A stretch of 64,000 nucleotides of DNA from Liolophura sinensis (taxonomy: Eukaryota > Mollusca > Polyplacophora > Chitonida > Chitonidae): positions 7,201,501-7,265,500 of the forward strand of contig NC_088303.1 of NCBI RefSeq assembly GCF_032854445.1. Direction: 5' to 3'. Position 1 is the stretch's first letter, and each line of letters opens with the position of its first letter. Below are positions 1 through 11,085 of the stretch, piece after piece. A model generated the notes under the pieces. That model did no database searches and was not told where the DNA came from. It worked only from the letters and a program-made list of their open reading frames with translations. Made by a program: the position numbers and the translations under genes.

Positions 1-37
1 GACAGGACCAAAAGGGTGTTGTTAAAATGGGTTGCCT

Positions 38-83
38 ACCTCCACCCACCTCCACCTCCACCTCCACCTCCACCTCCACCTCC

Positions 84-174
<91 letters not shown>
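38..174. repeat. Compound microsatellite (CCTCCA)n-(TC)n
   Basis: A hexanucleotide CCTCCA run (about 38-85) passes directly into an uninterrupted TC dinucleotide run (about 86-174). The poly-Pro/Leu-Ser and poly-Gly/Arg-Glu reading frames across it are translations of the repeat and not genes. Confidence 0.97.
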
Positions 175-177
<3 letters not shown>

Positions 178-474
178 CGCAGATTGACTGATACAGTTTC
201 TATAATGGAGACAATTAATTTACGCGCTATTTCAGTGACAAATATGGCATTACTGCCTAAAGCAGTAATTGTCCTGTTACAAAACAACTAGATCACAACC
301 TTAGGATGTTTGTTTTTTTTTTTTTTTTTGCTTCCATCACATATCTAAAGTCAACTAAATTGCGACAGCGTATATGAATGGATATGAAGACCGACTCTCA
401 TATATACAATTGAGTTTTCAAGAAATAGCTAAGTCATGCCATTTAAAGTACTATGTAGTCCTGTGCCATTTCCT

Positions 475-845
475 TTATATGGCAGTTGGTAGAGCGTCCG
501 CTCCGGGAGCGGTAGATCCTTGGTCGAGTCACACCTAAGAACGTAAAAGAGGTATTGTACCTTCCTTGGTTGGCGTACAGCATGATGGGGATAGTGCAAC
601 GACTGGTTGACCCGTATCAGTATAATGGCAAATTTCCAAGAATACATTCATTATAATATAATGGCTCGGGCGGGGCCGCTTACTTGCCTACGGTAAGGCG
701 TCTGAATGAAACAGCGCTAGATAAAAGAGCGGTGGAAATCCGTCCTGCAGCAAGAAGGCACATTACAGATACTCTAAGGATTCCTTCGTCGTCATGTGAC
801 TGGAAAGTTGCTAAGTGCGACGTTAAACCACAAGCAATCACTCAT
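475..845 (+). mobile_element. tRNA-derived SINE, type B, near full length
   Basis: The element starts with a tRNA-like head: A-box-like GGCAGTTGGTAGAGCG and B-box-like TGGTCGAGTCAC. A body shared with four other copies here follows (marker GGTTGACCCGTATCAG), then the 3' tail GCGACGTTAAACCACAAGC and a degenerate CACT-type tract. The body is interrupted at 629-664 by a short insertion flanked by an 8-bp duplication. Tail and head place it on the plus strand. Confidence 0.85.
621..664. mobile_element. Short insertion with 8-bp target duplication inside the SINE
   Basis: The octamer TATAATGG occurs at 621-628 and again at 657-664. Between them lie 28 extra bases absent from the other type B copies, where TATAATGGCTCGGGCGG is continuous. 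A 24-base stretch at 627-650, spanning the end of the first octamer and the start of the insert, recurs exactly at 3439-3462. This looks like insertion of a small element or filler, but its class is unknown. Confidence 0.55.
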
Positions 846-1249
846 TCCTTACTATGGTAATATGAAATTGTGCTTGTAATTACATCTGTAAGGGAATATA
901 TGATGAATATAAATTGACTTATAATATCAATATAATACCACCTCGGAGAACGTACATGTATATACATGTTCGCAGTCGATGTCGGCCAACTGCATATATA
1001 GGCCTTTTTCCCCTATAGTCAAAAATTTCTTCTTGCTGCTGATGAAAATCTGTAGATTGAAATGAAAAATGGAAAATGAAGGCATATAGTATATAGTATA
1101 CTTGTCTCACATTTTATAGAAAATAAGGTCAGTGAGGAAGAGAAAAAGGAGGAGTATTGAATTTACAAGTGCAAGAAACAACAGCACTCCAGAAAAGCTA
1201 GATTATGATGTCTGATGATCAATGAACACTTGATATTATAATTAGGCAA
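846..1249. other. No gene recognised; short palindrome only
   Basis: AT-rich sequence with no supported coding region. The near-palindrome GTACATGTATATACATGTTC lies at about 951-970. The interval ends at the proposed 3' UTR of the minus-strand exon at 1330-1696. Confidence 0.5.
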
Positions 1250-1261
1250 AAGAAATGAAAT

Positions 1262-1281
1262 CTTTATTAATTTATTTGATC
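1262..1281 (-). promoter_or_regulatory. Paired polyadenylation signals
   Basis: On the minus strand the sequence reads CAAATAAATTAATAAAGA, giving two overlapping-range AATAAA hexamers shortly after the stop at 1330. They support a transcript end for the candidate terminal exon. Confidence 0.45.
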
Positions 1282-1329
1282 GGAATTATACAACTTGCTC
1301 AAAACAATTTCTCTTACAAAACAGCGATC

Positions 1330-1696
1330 TTAACTGTCAAGATCCTGAAAGACGAAATGAGTGAGCGCTTGGACAGTCTGAGCTAGTAAAGGCCAAACAT
1401 CGCTCTTAGCTTTGCCTTGCTTTGAGTTTGAAAGTGGGCTGAGGCAGAAGTTCTTTGGTAGGTATTCACCCAAGCGCCCATTTTGTTTCACGGCTGGTAG
1501 TATACGAATGCCTGCTCGGACGCCCAGATTCGACACAAGGTAACTTGGTGATAATATTTCCAAAGCGTTGAGCATGACGCCTTCCGACGGTTCATGCAAC
1601 AGTGTGTTGTCCAAGTGACTGCTTTGTAAGAGCACACAAGTAGAAGTGATAGCTGCACTAGTGTGCCCATTGAGAGCTCTTAAAATACTTGTGTGC
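1330..1696 (-). CDS. Candidate last coding exon of an unrecognised protein
   Basis: On the minus strand a frame stays open for 121 codons from a plausible acceptor (TTGTCTATGCAG, AG at 1698-1697) to a TAA at 1330-1332. Residues look like ordinary globular protein (for example LEILSPSYLVSNLGVRAGIR and DVWPLLAQTVQALTHFVF, ending FQDLDS). Two AATAAA poly(A) signals follow 45-70 bases after the stop (about 1262-1281), as expected for a terminal exon. The exon would be entered in phase 1. I recognise no family and could not locate the preceding exon, which should lie to the right. A competing frame (1488-1670) starts with a signal-peptide-like stretch, so the reading is not certain. Confidence 0.45.
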
Positions 1697-1857
1697 CTGC
1701 ATAGACAATGACATTTTAAGCACTCCTATTGAAAAGATCGTGATTTACAGTGTTTTCCCTTTATTTGTGTTTTCATTTATCTATTTGATTGGCGGTTTAC
1801 GCAGTGCTGAAGAATATATTTTACTGTAAGTGCATGTACACATCCTAGTAATGTTGG

Positions 1858-2090
1858 TGTCTCCTTGGCTCAGTTGATTTATAGCGTGCTAGCGCAGCGT
1901 AATGACCCAGGAGCCTCTCACCAATGCTGTCGCTGTGAGTCCAAGTCCAGCTCATCCTGGCCCTACGTGAGAAGGCATGTCAGCAACCTGCGGATGTCGT
2001 GGGTGTTTCCCACCGTAATGCCATCCACTGTCATATAAGCGAAATATTCTGGAGTACCTCGGAAAACACCAATCAAATAAATAAATCAAG
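1858..2090 (+). mobile_element. tRNA-derived SINE, type A
   Basis: The head resembles a tRNA (CTTGGCTCAGTTGA A-box region; GTGAGTCCAAGTCCAGC B-box region). The type A body follows (CAGCAACCTGCGGATG), then the tail AAAACACCAATCAAATAAAT. It is somewhat diverged. It forms a tail-to-tail inverted pair with the copy at 2147-2406. Confidence 0.85.
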
Positions 2091-2146
2091 CAATGTTGTC
2101 TTGATTTTTGCGTGTTGTACTAAACCAACCACGGCAGGAGGCATGT

Positions 2147-2406
2147 ATTTTATTTATTTATTTATTTGATAGGTGTTTTACGCAGTACTCAAGAATATTT
2201 GACTTATACGACGGCGGCCAACATGGTGATGGGAGGAAACCGGGCAGAGCCTGGTGGAAACCCACGACCATCCGCATATTGCTGCAGGCCTTCCCAAGTC
2301 TGTGGGAAGCCAGCATGAAATGGACTCGAGCTCAGAGCGACAGCATTGGTGAGAGGCTCCTGGGTCATTACGCTGCTCTAACGCGCTAAGCATCTGAGCT
2401 GAAGCA
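2147..2406 (-). mobile_element. tRNA-derived SINE, type A, inverted neighbour
   Basis: On the plus strand the tail comes first (TTTATTTATTTGATAGGTG), then TACGACGGCGGCCAACATGG, the body, and the tRNA-like head near 2360-2406. It is nearly full length. The open frames across 2108-2432 are translations of this repeat. Confidence 0.88.
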
Positions 2407-3438
2407 TGTATGTCATATCCAACTGTGTACAACAGGGATATATTTTAGCTACTAAAATATTACTTTCTAAATGAATTCTGGTATGGATCAAACAATTAAA
2501 GCAATGCCCCGCTAGTTAGCAGCGACAATGGTTGAGACTGGCTGTCCTGCATAAACATTTGAAGTTAGTTAAAAAAGATACAGCTAAAATATAACAAATG
2601 TGTTACATAATTTCTCACGCTTGTCAGTTCGTATGACCCCTGTATGATGGATTGAAGTGAAGCGAATAGTGTTCATCATTGCAGCTCCAACTCCCTCTTC
2701 CCATCCCCTCCACCCGCACTTACACACACATTTCCTTTCTTTCCATTTATGCCCACAACACGAGGAAACTCCAAAGGGTCAAGAATCCACCAACCTATTT
2801 GTAATTCATAAATTCAACCTTTTGGCCAGCGCAGTGTTTTTGATATTTGAACTAGCACTTATTGTGTAACACCAGTTGTTATCAAATAGGCCTGATGATC
2901 ATCAAATTTCCCAAATAAAGAGGATATGCCTTTGTAAGAAAAACGCGTGCATAATTTGTCGCATGATGGATAGGTTTGATGGAGAACTGGATTTGATGTA
3001 ATTGGGCATTACGCTGTCTATTTGGTTAGCCGTCTCCCTTAGTGTGCTCAAACGTCAATTATGAAATTTTTGCTTTCACTTATTTCCATTATTTATTGTC
3101 GCCAACGAAATCGACATAATAACTAGTCGGCGCCTTGGGAAATCAAAAACAATATTTTCCACTGATTATTCTCGCTCTGTAAAGCTAACATTAACGAAGC
3201 CATTACACTGCTTTTTTCCCCAGCAGCCTGCTTACTGATTATTTAATACGCAGTACTAAAGTTCTCCAGTGACAAAATGCGGTCTCTGGGTGATATAACA
3301 TCCAACTGATTATAGCAAACTAGATACACTACAAAGATGGGGTTTTATCTGTAAAAATCGGTTTGCAAATTTTCTTGTAAATAAACTTTGGTGTACTAGC
3401 CGTCTACTAAATTCGACGTTCTGAGTCAATAATCGCAA

Positions 3439-3462
3439 GGCAAATTTCCAAGAATACATTCA
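3439..3462 (+). repeat. 24-base exact match to the insertion at 627-650
   Basis: The bases at 3439-3462 are identical to 627-650. The flanks differ, so this is an independent copy or source of the same short sequence. Confidence 0.6.
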
Positions 3463-4259
3463 ACACAAACCACCAAACCATTATTCAGTCAAAGATAAGT
3501 GGTCAACAGTTTTCAGTGATGAAGGATATACAAAAGAAATATTCAAGGTATATAAATTAAATCAGTACCCGAATAGTGTGCCATGTTACTTTATATGTTA
3601 CCCATAATTAATTAGATGTATATCATGTGAGCTTTTGTTACAACTGTTCATATACCCAATACAATTTCCCACACTGAATGTACGATACCTAGCTCGGGTT
3701 GAACGGAAGTAAGACACAATTTATGCCAGAGATCTTGGACACTCGGTTTATATTTATGCTCGTAAGACTCAAGAAACTTGAAATGAAGGTTTTGAGGAAA
3801 TATCCTTGACACATAGTGGATTTTACTGTAATAAACTTTGACGTTGATTGAACTGGTCATACAGCACACAGATCCTGACTAATGCTACAATCCGAGACGT
3901 ATACGTTATGCAGTATACCAGACATTTCGCTATATTGATGGACAATCCAAGTGTCAAAACGTCAAAATTGTTGTCTTTGCCCAAAAATTTGTCCCGTTAA
4001 GATGTGCTACATTTATCTAGTGAGTCTGCAGGTTTCTTTAAATCCAGCGAAGATGGATGTATATCTGTAGTACGTAACACAAAGCAGCCTCCCCAATACC
4101 CACCAAAAAGGAATATTGAGGGCACTAATGTGATTTTTTACTTCAACAAGAACACGTAGATGTCTTTTACATATTAAATGATTGGAGCAGCAGACTAGGT
4201 ATACGTTACAGAATTTCCTAAGAAAGCATTTTCCCAACAACAAGTATTTCAACAAGGTA

Positions 4260-4700
4260 TTGTTCACGGCTGCATACCTTCCCCACCATAAGCCTTCCCC
4301 GCCATGTATCTTCACCACATATATGTTATCCATTACACTTTTTCCATTAGACATCTACAGTAGGCACTTCATTCAACGGCTATCTTCTCTAATGTCCTAC
4401 CCCCCACCGAATATCTCGCTCAATAGACACTTCCTCCATGAGATATCTTCTCCAGTAGGTATTTTTACCAAGTAAAAAAGGCTTCCCATGTAAAACTGTC
4501 GAGTGTTAAAAATGCTTTCTGTGGAAAACGTCACACAGAAAAAAAGGCGTCGATGACACAGAAAGTGGTTTTGTGTCATTTATAACGCTGTCTGTAGAAA
4601 TTGCAGCGTGCGATAAATACTACCCTGGAAAAGGTCTTGCAGGAAATAGTATCTGGTGGGGAAAATGTCGTGAGTGGATAACGTGTTGGCTGAGAAGAAT
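4260..4700. repeat. Degenerate short tandem/inverted repeat zone
   Basis: Variants of phrases such as TTCCCCACCATAAG, ATATCTTCTCCAGTAGGTAT and ATAGACACTTCCTCC recur at irregular spacing. From about 4600 they reappear in reverse-complement sense (AGTATCTGGTGGGGAAAATG). It looks like an old minisatellite with an inverted half. The period is too decayed to state. Confidence 0.35.
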
Positions 4701-5372
4701 ATCAGATACTTGTCTCGCAGGTTTCCATTAACGCAATTGGAAATAAGCAAAACAAATAAAACATAATAAACAAGCCAAATTCAGATTTCGTGTAAAAGAT
4801 AAACCAAGAAATGAAAATTGAAAAACCCCTGATAGGTTCCGTCCACTGGGCTCAGCTGTGATGAGTAACAGGAACTAACGATGTGTGTTATTACACAAAC
4901 CTCTGACGACGTCCACGCTTATTATCAGGGGGCAAGCCGGCCTCGCTCTACACCCACGAGAAAGTAAGTCTTAATAAGACACTCGAGCGCAAAGTGTTCC
5001 AAAACCGTCCGGAGTAATCAACATCTTAAATGTATTTGGTCCAATTCTTCTGTCCTTTTGGCAGGTACCGTATATAATCAAATTAGCGTATTCGCCGCTT
5101 ATGGACAATGTCTTCCCATTTGCAAATACGCAAGTGACTTTAGTAGTCAAATGCTATTTGTCTGAACTCACTACAACTGAAGAAAAACATCGGCTTTCCA
5201 TTGCTAATATCTTCATGTTGGCCTACAACACTGAGATAATGTAACAGTCTCATATATTATGTCTGGCTCTGTACTTTTGTACCGTATAAACTTTATTGTT
5301 TACGCATTTGCTCTGAAAATATCACTATGGGTTAGAGGTGGATGTGTTCAGACAGCGCACATATTTTCTAAT

Positions 5373-5412
5373 TTATTCTTGAGTACGCCGTAAAACAGCA
5401 ATCAAAGGGATA
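5373..5412 (+). mobile_element. SINE type A, 3' tail fragment
   Basis: Only the 3' end is present: ATTCTTGAGTACGCCGTAAA followed by ACAGCAATCAAA. No head or body is visible upstream. Confidence 0.55.
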
Positions 5413-8400
5413 AATTTTAATTTTTTCGGCTAAGGCCAATGTTTTACAGTGAGTACTCGCCCCCCCCCCTCCCAATCCTGACTGGTATACATGTACTTTA
5501 TTCTGCAGAATTTCTGTCATTGGGCAAATTGAAGTTTTCTTCATCAAATATTTTGGAAACATGTTTATTTTTTTCAAACTCGCTTTATTTCAGTTTTATG
5601 ACACTGAAAGTGTGCCGTTTGCCTTTATACATGTATCTCTGAGTGAGATCTTCTTATTACCGAATATACTCTGTTAATCTCCAAGTCTACAGAGCATGTA
5701 GACCTTAATTCGTCCTGTGACCGCATATCCTGAATTGCCTCATACCTTCATGGTAAAACATTAGTAAGGTATTTTGAGACGGTATATTGTGCTCGAAGCT
5801 TTCGCTTTTGGCTGCTACCTCTGTATGTTGATGTTGCCTGAGTATTGCACAACTCGTTTTCAAACGTTTAGGCCTACTATGCTTACCTGCAGCTTTCTGT
5901 CAATGACGCTGGTCACGAGATAATGACCATTGACCTTGAGGTGATCATCATATTCTCATATTCAAGCTTCACGAGTACATTATTTAAGGAGCTACACCAT
6001 TGTCAAAACTTCTGCGTATTGAGGGCAGGCGTACTTTCAATATATCTGGACGTCATGCTAGCCTTCCCGCCTGATTCCACATCACATAAACACATGCGGT
6101 ATTATCTCGTCACAGCAGGCAGAACATCTAAAGTGTATTAGCGAAGACTTTGTTTTTGAGGCAATGGTTAAAATTTTATTTCTCCTGGAAATGGAAGAGA
6201 ACATTAAAGCCAAAGATCACACTAACGTGAAGTATATGTCAGATTAAAAACTATAAAGGTTGTCGATAAAAACGGTTAGATTTTTTTACAACTTTTTCAA
6301 CCTAGTAAAGTCCATTTGAAAGTTTAAATTCTATGGTGGCCTATTCTGACGATGTTGGGATGATGACATCGTGTCTGAATTTGGCCACTCAACACAGGCA
6401 AGGTGCTATATTTTACCAATAAAAATGCATGTATATATAGATTTATGATTACATAAAAAAATATGGATGTGACTTCACTGATACTCTGTGGTTTCCTGCT
6501 GAACACTGTAGAATCCGATTTTTAAAAATTATTTTACTTGTTTGGAAAACTTCTAACAAAATAATCAGACTGTTTTATTGGACACTTTTTAATCGTCTTT
6601 CATCTGACATTTTCATTTTAGTGTGTTCCTTATCTTTAAGTTTTGCATGCGTTGTCAAGTATATCATCTTTTCATAACAATATTGCGTAACCTAAGCAGT
6701 GACATTTTATTTCGACCGTTAGAATATATACACAAAAGTAGTTCTTCATATGCAGCTCGAATGAAACTGGAAAATATGTATCGAATCGTTATGAAACCAC
6801 ATCTCTTTGGGACTGAATTATATGGCCTATAAGCTGTCCGCCCTACATTATGGAACATGTAAATATACAAGACATTTAGTTATAAGATAAAGCCTCTTTT
6901 CGTTAATTCCATTTTAGGCTTAACAATTAACGGTTGAATAAGCATCAGTTGGAACAAAAACGTCAAAAAACCGAACAGTTTTAATGCAACCAGATAGTTG
7001 TGGTTAAATTTTTTTTCATGACAATTTTGCTGTCCTCTACTACCACGTTTACAGTGTTTTGCATTCCAGTGCAATAAATCATAGGGCAAAGAACTCATCA
7101 ACGTAGACTTACAAAGATTGTATTTGCTTGGAGCTTTGAGACTGACCTGTATGTTGCTCTCTAGCACAGAGGAGTTTTCACAGGCCTGAATTTATAGATA
7201 ATCAATAGATAGCGTAATAGCGTTCTAATTCAAAGTACGCCTTACAAATCACATTTAGCAATGATTAGCCCAAACGTTCCATTGTTCGTGGACAAAGAGA
7301 ACAATAAAATCCTCATGGAGATGTGACCAACGAAACTCAAATATAATCGTTATCCAAACATGACAAATTGGAAATTGTGAGCTGTTAGCATGATCTAATT
7401 ACAAAACCGTGGCGCACGCCGCTACACAAGCACATAATTCGATGCTGATACATGTATACTGCGGTCATGACTTTTAACTAGAGGAGAAGGACCCTTTAGT
7501 TGTTCATAAGACAAACGTTGTTTTTGTATGTTAAGTTCATTACATAAAACCACTATTTTTGGAAACAGGAGGCTTTGGCCGAGCGGTTAGAGTTGCTTTT
7601 CGTTTCAATTGCTATGCCATAACATATGAACAGGGAATTGGAATATTCCTCCGCCATCAGTCTTAACTGAGATTTAGTAACAAGAGGCGGTTGTCGACGC
7701 TTGTAAGGCCGCTTGGTCAGAGTAGCATTCGTGGAAAACAACATGCCTTCTGTCAATATAACGTGCATACAGGGTAACCCATTTATCAAAAAATTGACAA
7801 AGCCAATGATTTTTCCCAGAATGTTCTGGTGTCCTGCTGGTGTTCAGAATGTTCTGCTATCAGTCATCATATACATGAAAAAATCATCTCCTTTTCGTTA
7901 AACAATAATCAGAAAAATAAGTACTCAAAAACCAAAATGAAACAAAAGGGGAAATGTGAAACATATGCACTTCTGAATTATAACGTCGAACCGTCGATTT
8001 GTTCGTTCATTCAACAAAATTAAGCAGTTGGTCATGATAATATCTTCGATGGTTACATGTATTTTCATCACAGACATGTTCTTGTTTAAAGTAGCATGTG
8101 CATAATAGGCTTTATTTTAAAGGGCTAACTCTCTGCCAAAGTGAACCTAATTTAAAGAATAACAATTGTTGCTTCAAGAATCGAATGTGTTTTACATTTT
8201 TAGATGCTCTGTCTAGCCTATACATGTATATAAAGAAACTGTTTTATCGCTTACTAGTGTAACCTTTAAAACTAGAACACCCGGTTTACATGTTTCAGCA
8301 GAATTCAACATGTCGATCTAAGTTCACCAAGACAGAGAAATTTGAACTTAGAAGGCGGTAGAGTTTAAATCAGACTAGTTTATTTGCAATAATGTTATAT

Positions 8401-9577
8401 ATGTTCTTCAGAGGTATATCCAACCAATACAAGATCGAAGCTACACTTTATATCCATACATATCTACTGACTATATTCTTTGAAGCGGACTGTTAATAAA
8501 GACACATTTACGAGTCTTTCATAGTATGACGCACTACAATGTCTTTTTTCTTCGTAAAATGATTACCTGATTATCGTCAAAAGCTAGGTGTTCCTGTCTG
8601 GCTTGAGAGTTCAGCTAGTAGATAGTTATTAGACACTTGCAGTCGTTAGATCGGATGTAAATCCACACAGATTTTGTTTATTTCTATTGAAGGGTTGAAA
8701 ATGAAATGCAGCAAAGAATCTCCAGTTAGCTGTTCTTTGCTAAATGTACTAACCCTTCCTGGACCTTGTTGGTTTGACTCAGCCAAAGATCATCCGCTGT
8801 CATCTATGGGATATATATTCGAAAGCACTCATTAAAACATCAGTCGAGTGAGTAATGCCCTTGTTACATTACAGGTTATTTTATCAGGCAATGTCTGTCT
8901 TATAATAGATTACAGACGCGGATAATTTTAGCCGGGCTTTTGTGGTTTACGGCATATTCAGAATGGACCATATGCCATTTAGCAACAAAGCTCCGTAATA
9001 TAACCAAAGGGTTGGAAAAGACTTATTACGTTTCCCCAGAGAACATCGGACGATGGGAAGATAGCACTCCTTGATCCAGTCATGTGTTAAAACCCATGCC
9101 AGCAATTAATCCCGTAAACTTACTTTGAGAAGAAGAGGACATTAAAGCACGGCTTTTGCCCCTCGTTCTTAGTGAGATGATTAAATACTCATAGCACCGA
9201 CTGCTGCATCCGTCGGTTTTAATCGTTTCAATTCATTATTTGGTAAATTCCATTGAGCTGGCCTACTCAACGATAAAATCATATCAGATACCCTTTTAAA
9301 CGTCACCATGGTCAAGAATTTAAAATAAAAATATTGAATCAAAGCAGATAAATGTATTTATTTTGCACTACGTATTGTGAACTAATACATCCTGTAAGTG
9401 AGGGAAATGTTCATAGAATGTTGGATAAAAATGCCGGATTCCCTTCAGAACTGACATTCGGCTAGGAATTTGAATTTCTCAGCTTTTACTCTTGTATGTC
9501 TTGGTGACAACAAGCAGTCGACAACGTATGACCTTTGCGAAGTCTTATGTTAGCTGAAGAGGACCTGTCTTCTGCCA
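5413..9577. other. No gene recognised
   Basis: Long AT-rich stretch without a supported exon, repeat array or RNA gene. A tRNA-Ser-like phrase at about 7569-7592 (TTTGGCCGAGCGGTTAGAG) has no matching 3' half and is not called. Confidence 0.45.
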
Positions 9578-9758
9578 GTGATGTGTGTATATGTGACTAC
9601 CAATACTGTGTGTATATGTGACTGCTAATACTGTGTGTATATGTGACTACCAATACTGTGTGTATATGTGACTACCAATAATGTGTGTATATGTGACTGC
9701 TAATACTGTGTGTATCAATACACACAGTATTCTGACTGCTAATACTGTGTGTATATGT
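9578..9758 (+). repeat. 25-bp minisatellite, about 7 copies
   Basis: Unit TGTGTGTATATGTGACTACC plus AATAC, alternating with a GCTAATAC variant. Near 9707-9728 the array is interrupted by a palindrome (GTGTGTATCAATACACAC), as if one unit had been inverted. Confidence 0.9.
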
Positions 9759-10239
9759 ATCTATTATCTATTATACCTAAACAAAAAAGAAAACAACTAC
9801 ATAGCAGTGTCATTTTGTTCAAGGTTTCAATTCGCTAAATGTAAAGAGTGCCTTGCAGCTATTCATTTGGGGCAGATAAGCTATGTTACATTTCCAAATT
9901 TATTATGAAAATTCAAGACTGTAATGTAATCATTACGCTTTTGTGCAACGTTTTGTCGTTTTTGAATTCTTGCCAAAACCAAAAAAAAGCAAAAAAAAAA
10001 CGCACACACACATTAACGTTCGTAACGAATCTTTGTGTGCAATAAAATTGATCATCCGGTATAAAATTGATAATTTTTCTCAGTGATTGACGTATCTGTT
10101 GACATTTTATGATCAACTGGTGATCAGCACACGATTACCGCTTGCTTTGTCATTGGTGTGAATGAGGTAACAGGGTTATTTTTGGGATGTAGTTGTATTT
10201 TAGGCTGAAGATGATACTGGCCAATGGCACGACAAATTA
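9759..10239. other. No gene recognised
   Basis: AT-rich spacer with A-runs near 9980-10000 and no supported coding sequence. Confidence 0.45.
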
Positions 10240-10445
10240 CCGTTTGAACATCCCAGGCCTATGTGAGTACACTGTAGACTAAGAAACACCTTTAAGTACT
10301 TCCAGTCAAAACCAGACCAGGGTTGCAAGACTAACCCTCGGGAATTTTCAAAGCGTCCTTTTTACTGGAAGCCAAGTTAGTCTCTAAACGAATGTTAACA
10401 ACATCAGCCCGTCAAGATGCGCCTGTGTCCCACGGGGCAGTTGAT
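10240..10445 (+). repeat. Dispersed repeat E, copy 1
   Basis: It shares a block with 22735-22915 in the same orientation, including CCAGTCAAAACCAGACCAG, the GGGAATTTTC region and AATGTTAACA. The copies are clearly diverged and the family is unclassified. Confidence 0.65.
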
Positions 10446-10796
10446 TTCTCGCGATATTTCGTCGCTTAATCGACTTACATTTAGCTGTACAGTATAGATG
10501 CCTTTTGTATCTAATGGACATCCCATTATAAGTCAAATTAGCCATCATGTACAATGCTCATTTTGCTATCATTGCCAGAACTAAATCAATAGTTATTTGT
10601 ATAGCAAGTAAGATAAATGTTAGTAAAGATTTGAGTGAAACTATGTGCAATATCTGGGGTTTTAAACATGGCATATTGATTTCTGTGTGATTGCGAAATG
10701 TTGTCCTGTCCAAATCTGACATCTGTGAACAATTTCCATCTAGTAGTAGACATACGGCCAAAGCAGATAGATTAAAATAAGTTAACCATTGCTCTT
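10446..10796. other. No gene recognised
   Basis: No repeat or coding signal stands out between repeat E and the short repeat at 10797. Confidence 0.4.
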
Positions 10797-10842
10797 ATTA
10801 GGTCGTATTGTTGAAATCGAGGCTGCACTGACCAGCCGGACC
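10797..10842 (+). repeat. Short dispersed repeat, copy 1
   Basis: ATTAGGTCGTATTGTTGAAA is identical to 24640-24659, and weaker matching continues for about 25 bases (CACTGACCAG versus CAACTGGCCAG). Confidence 0.5.
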
Positions 10843-10867
10843 CTACATTGTTGTTTGTGATGTGATC

Positions 10868-11085
10868 TGAATGTAGTTTTACGCCGTAGCCAAGAATATT
10901 TCACTTTTACGACGGCTGTGTGCGTTATGGTGGGAGGAAACCAAACAGAGCCCAAGAAAAACCCACCACCATTCGCACGTTGTTAGAAGACCTTCCGACG
11001 ACCGGAGAGGAAGTCAGTACGATGTGAACTTGAACTCACTCACTCACTCCCATTGGTAAGAGGATTCTGGGTCATTTAACTATCC
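10868..11085 (-). mobile_element. SINE type A, diverged
   Basis: Read on the plus strand: GTTTTACGCCGTAGCCAAGA, then ATATTTCACTTTTACGACGG, GGTGGGAGGAAACC and a degraded head ending GGATTCTGGGTCATTTA. The A-rich tail is lost. A short CACT tract (11035-11048) has expanded inside it. Confidence 0.78.

Larger units (their letters stand above)
2407..5372. other. No gene recognised
   Basis: I see no convincing coding segment on either strand. The notable contents are the 24-base match to the SINE insertion (3439-3462) and a degenerate minisatellite-like zone at about 4260-4700. Confidence 0.5.

Noticed and set aside
16-291. Poly-proline/Leu-Ser frame and its poly-Gly/Arg-Glu complement
   Set aside because: Direct translation of the CCTCCA and TC microsatellites.
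475-550. tRNA gene
   Set aside because: A- and B-box-like sequences are present, but they belong to the head of a repeated SINE and no cloverleaf with acceptor stem forms. The same applies at 1861, 37645 and 45787.
1488-1670. 60-codon frame starting MGTLVQLSLLLVCS, a possible small secreted peptide
   Set aside because: It overlaps in another frame the longer open exon 1330-1696, which has an acceptor and poly(A) signals. Kept only as the competing reading.
7569-7592. tRNA-Ser-like TTTGGCCGAGCGGTTAGAG
   Set aside because: No B-box, anticodon stem or 3' half follows.
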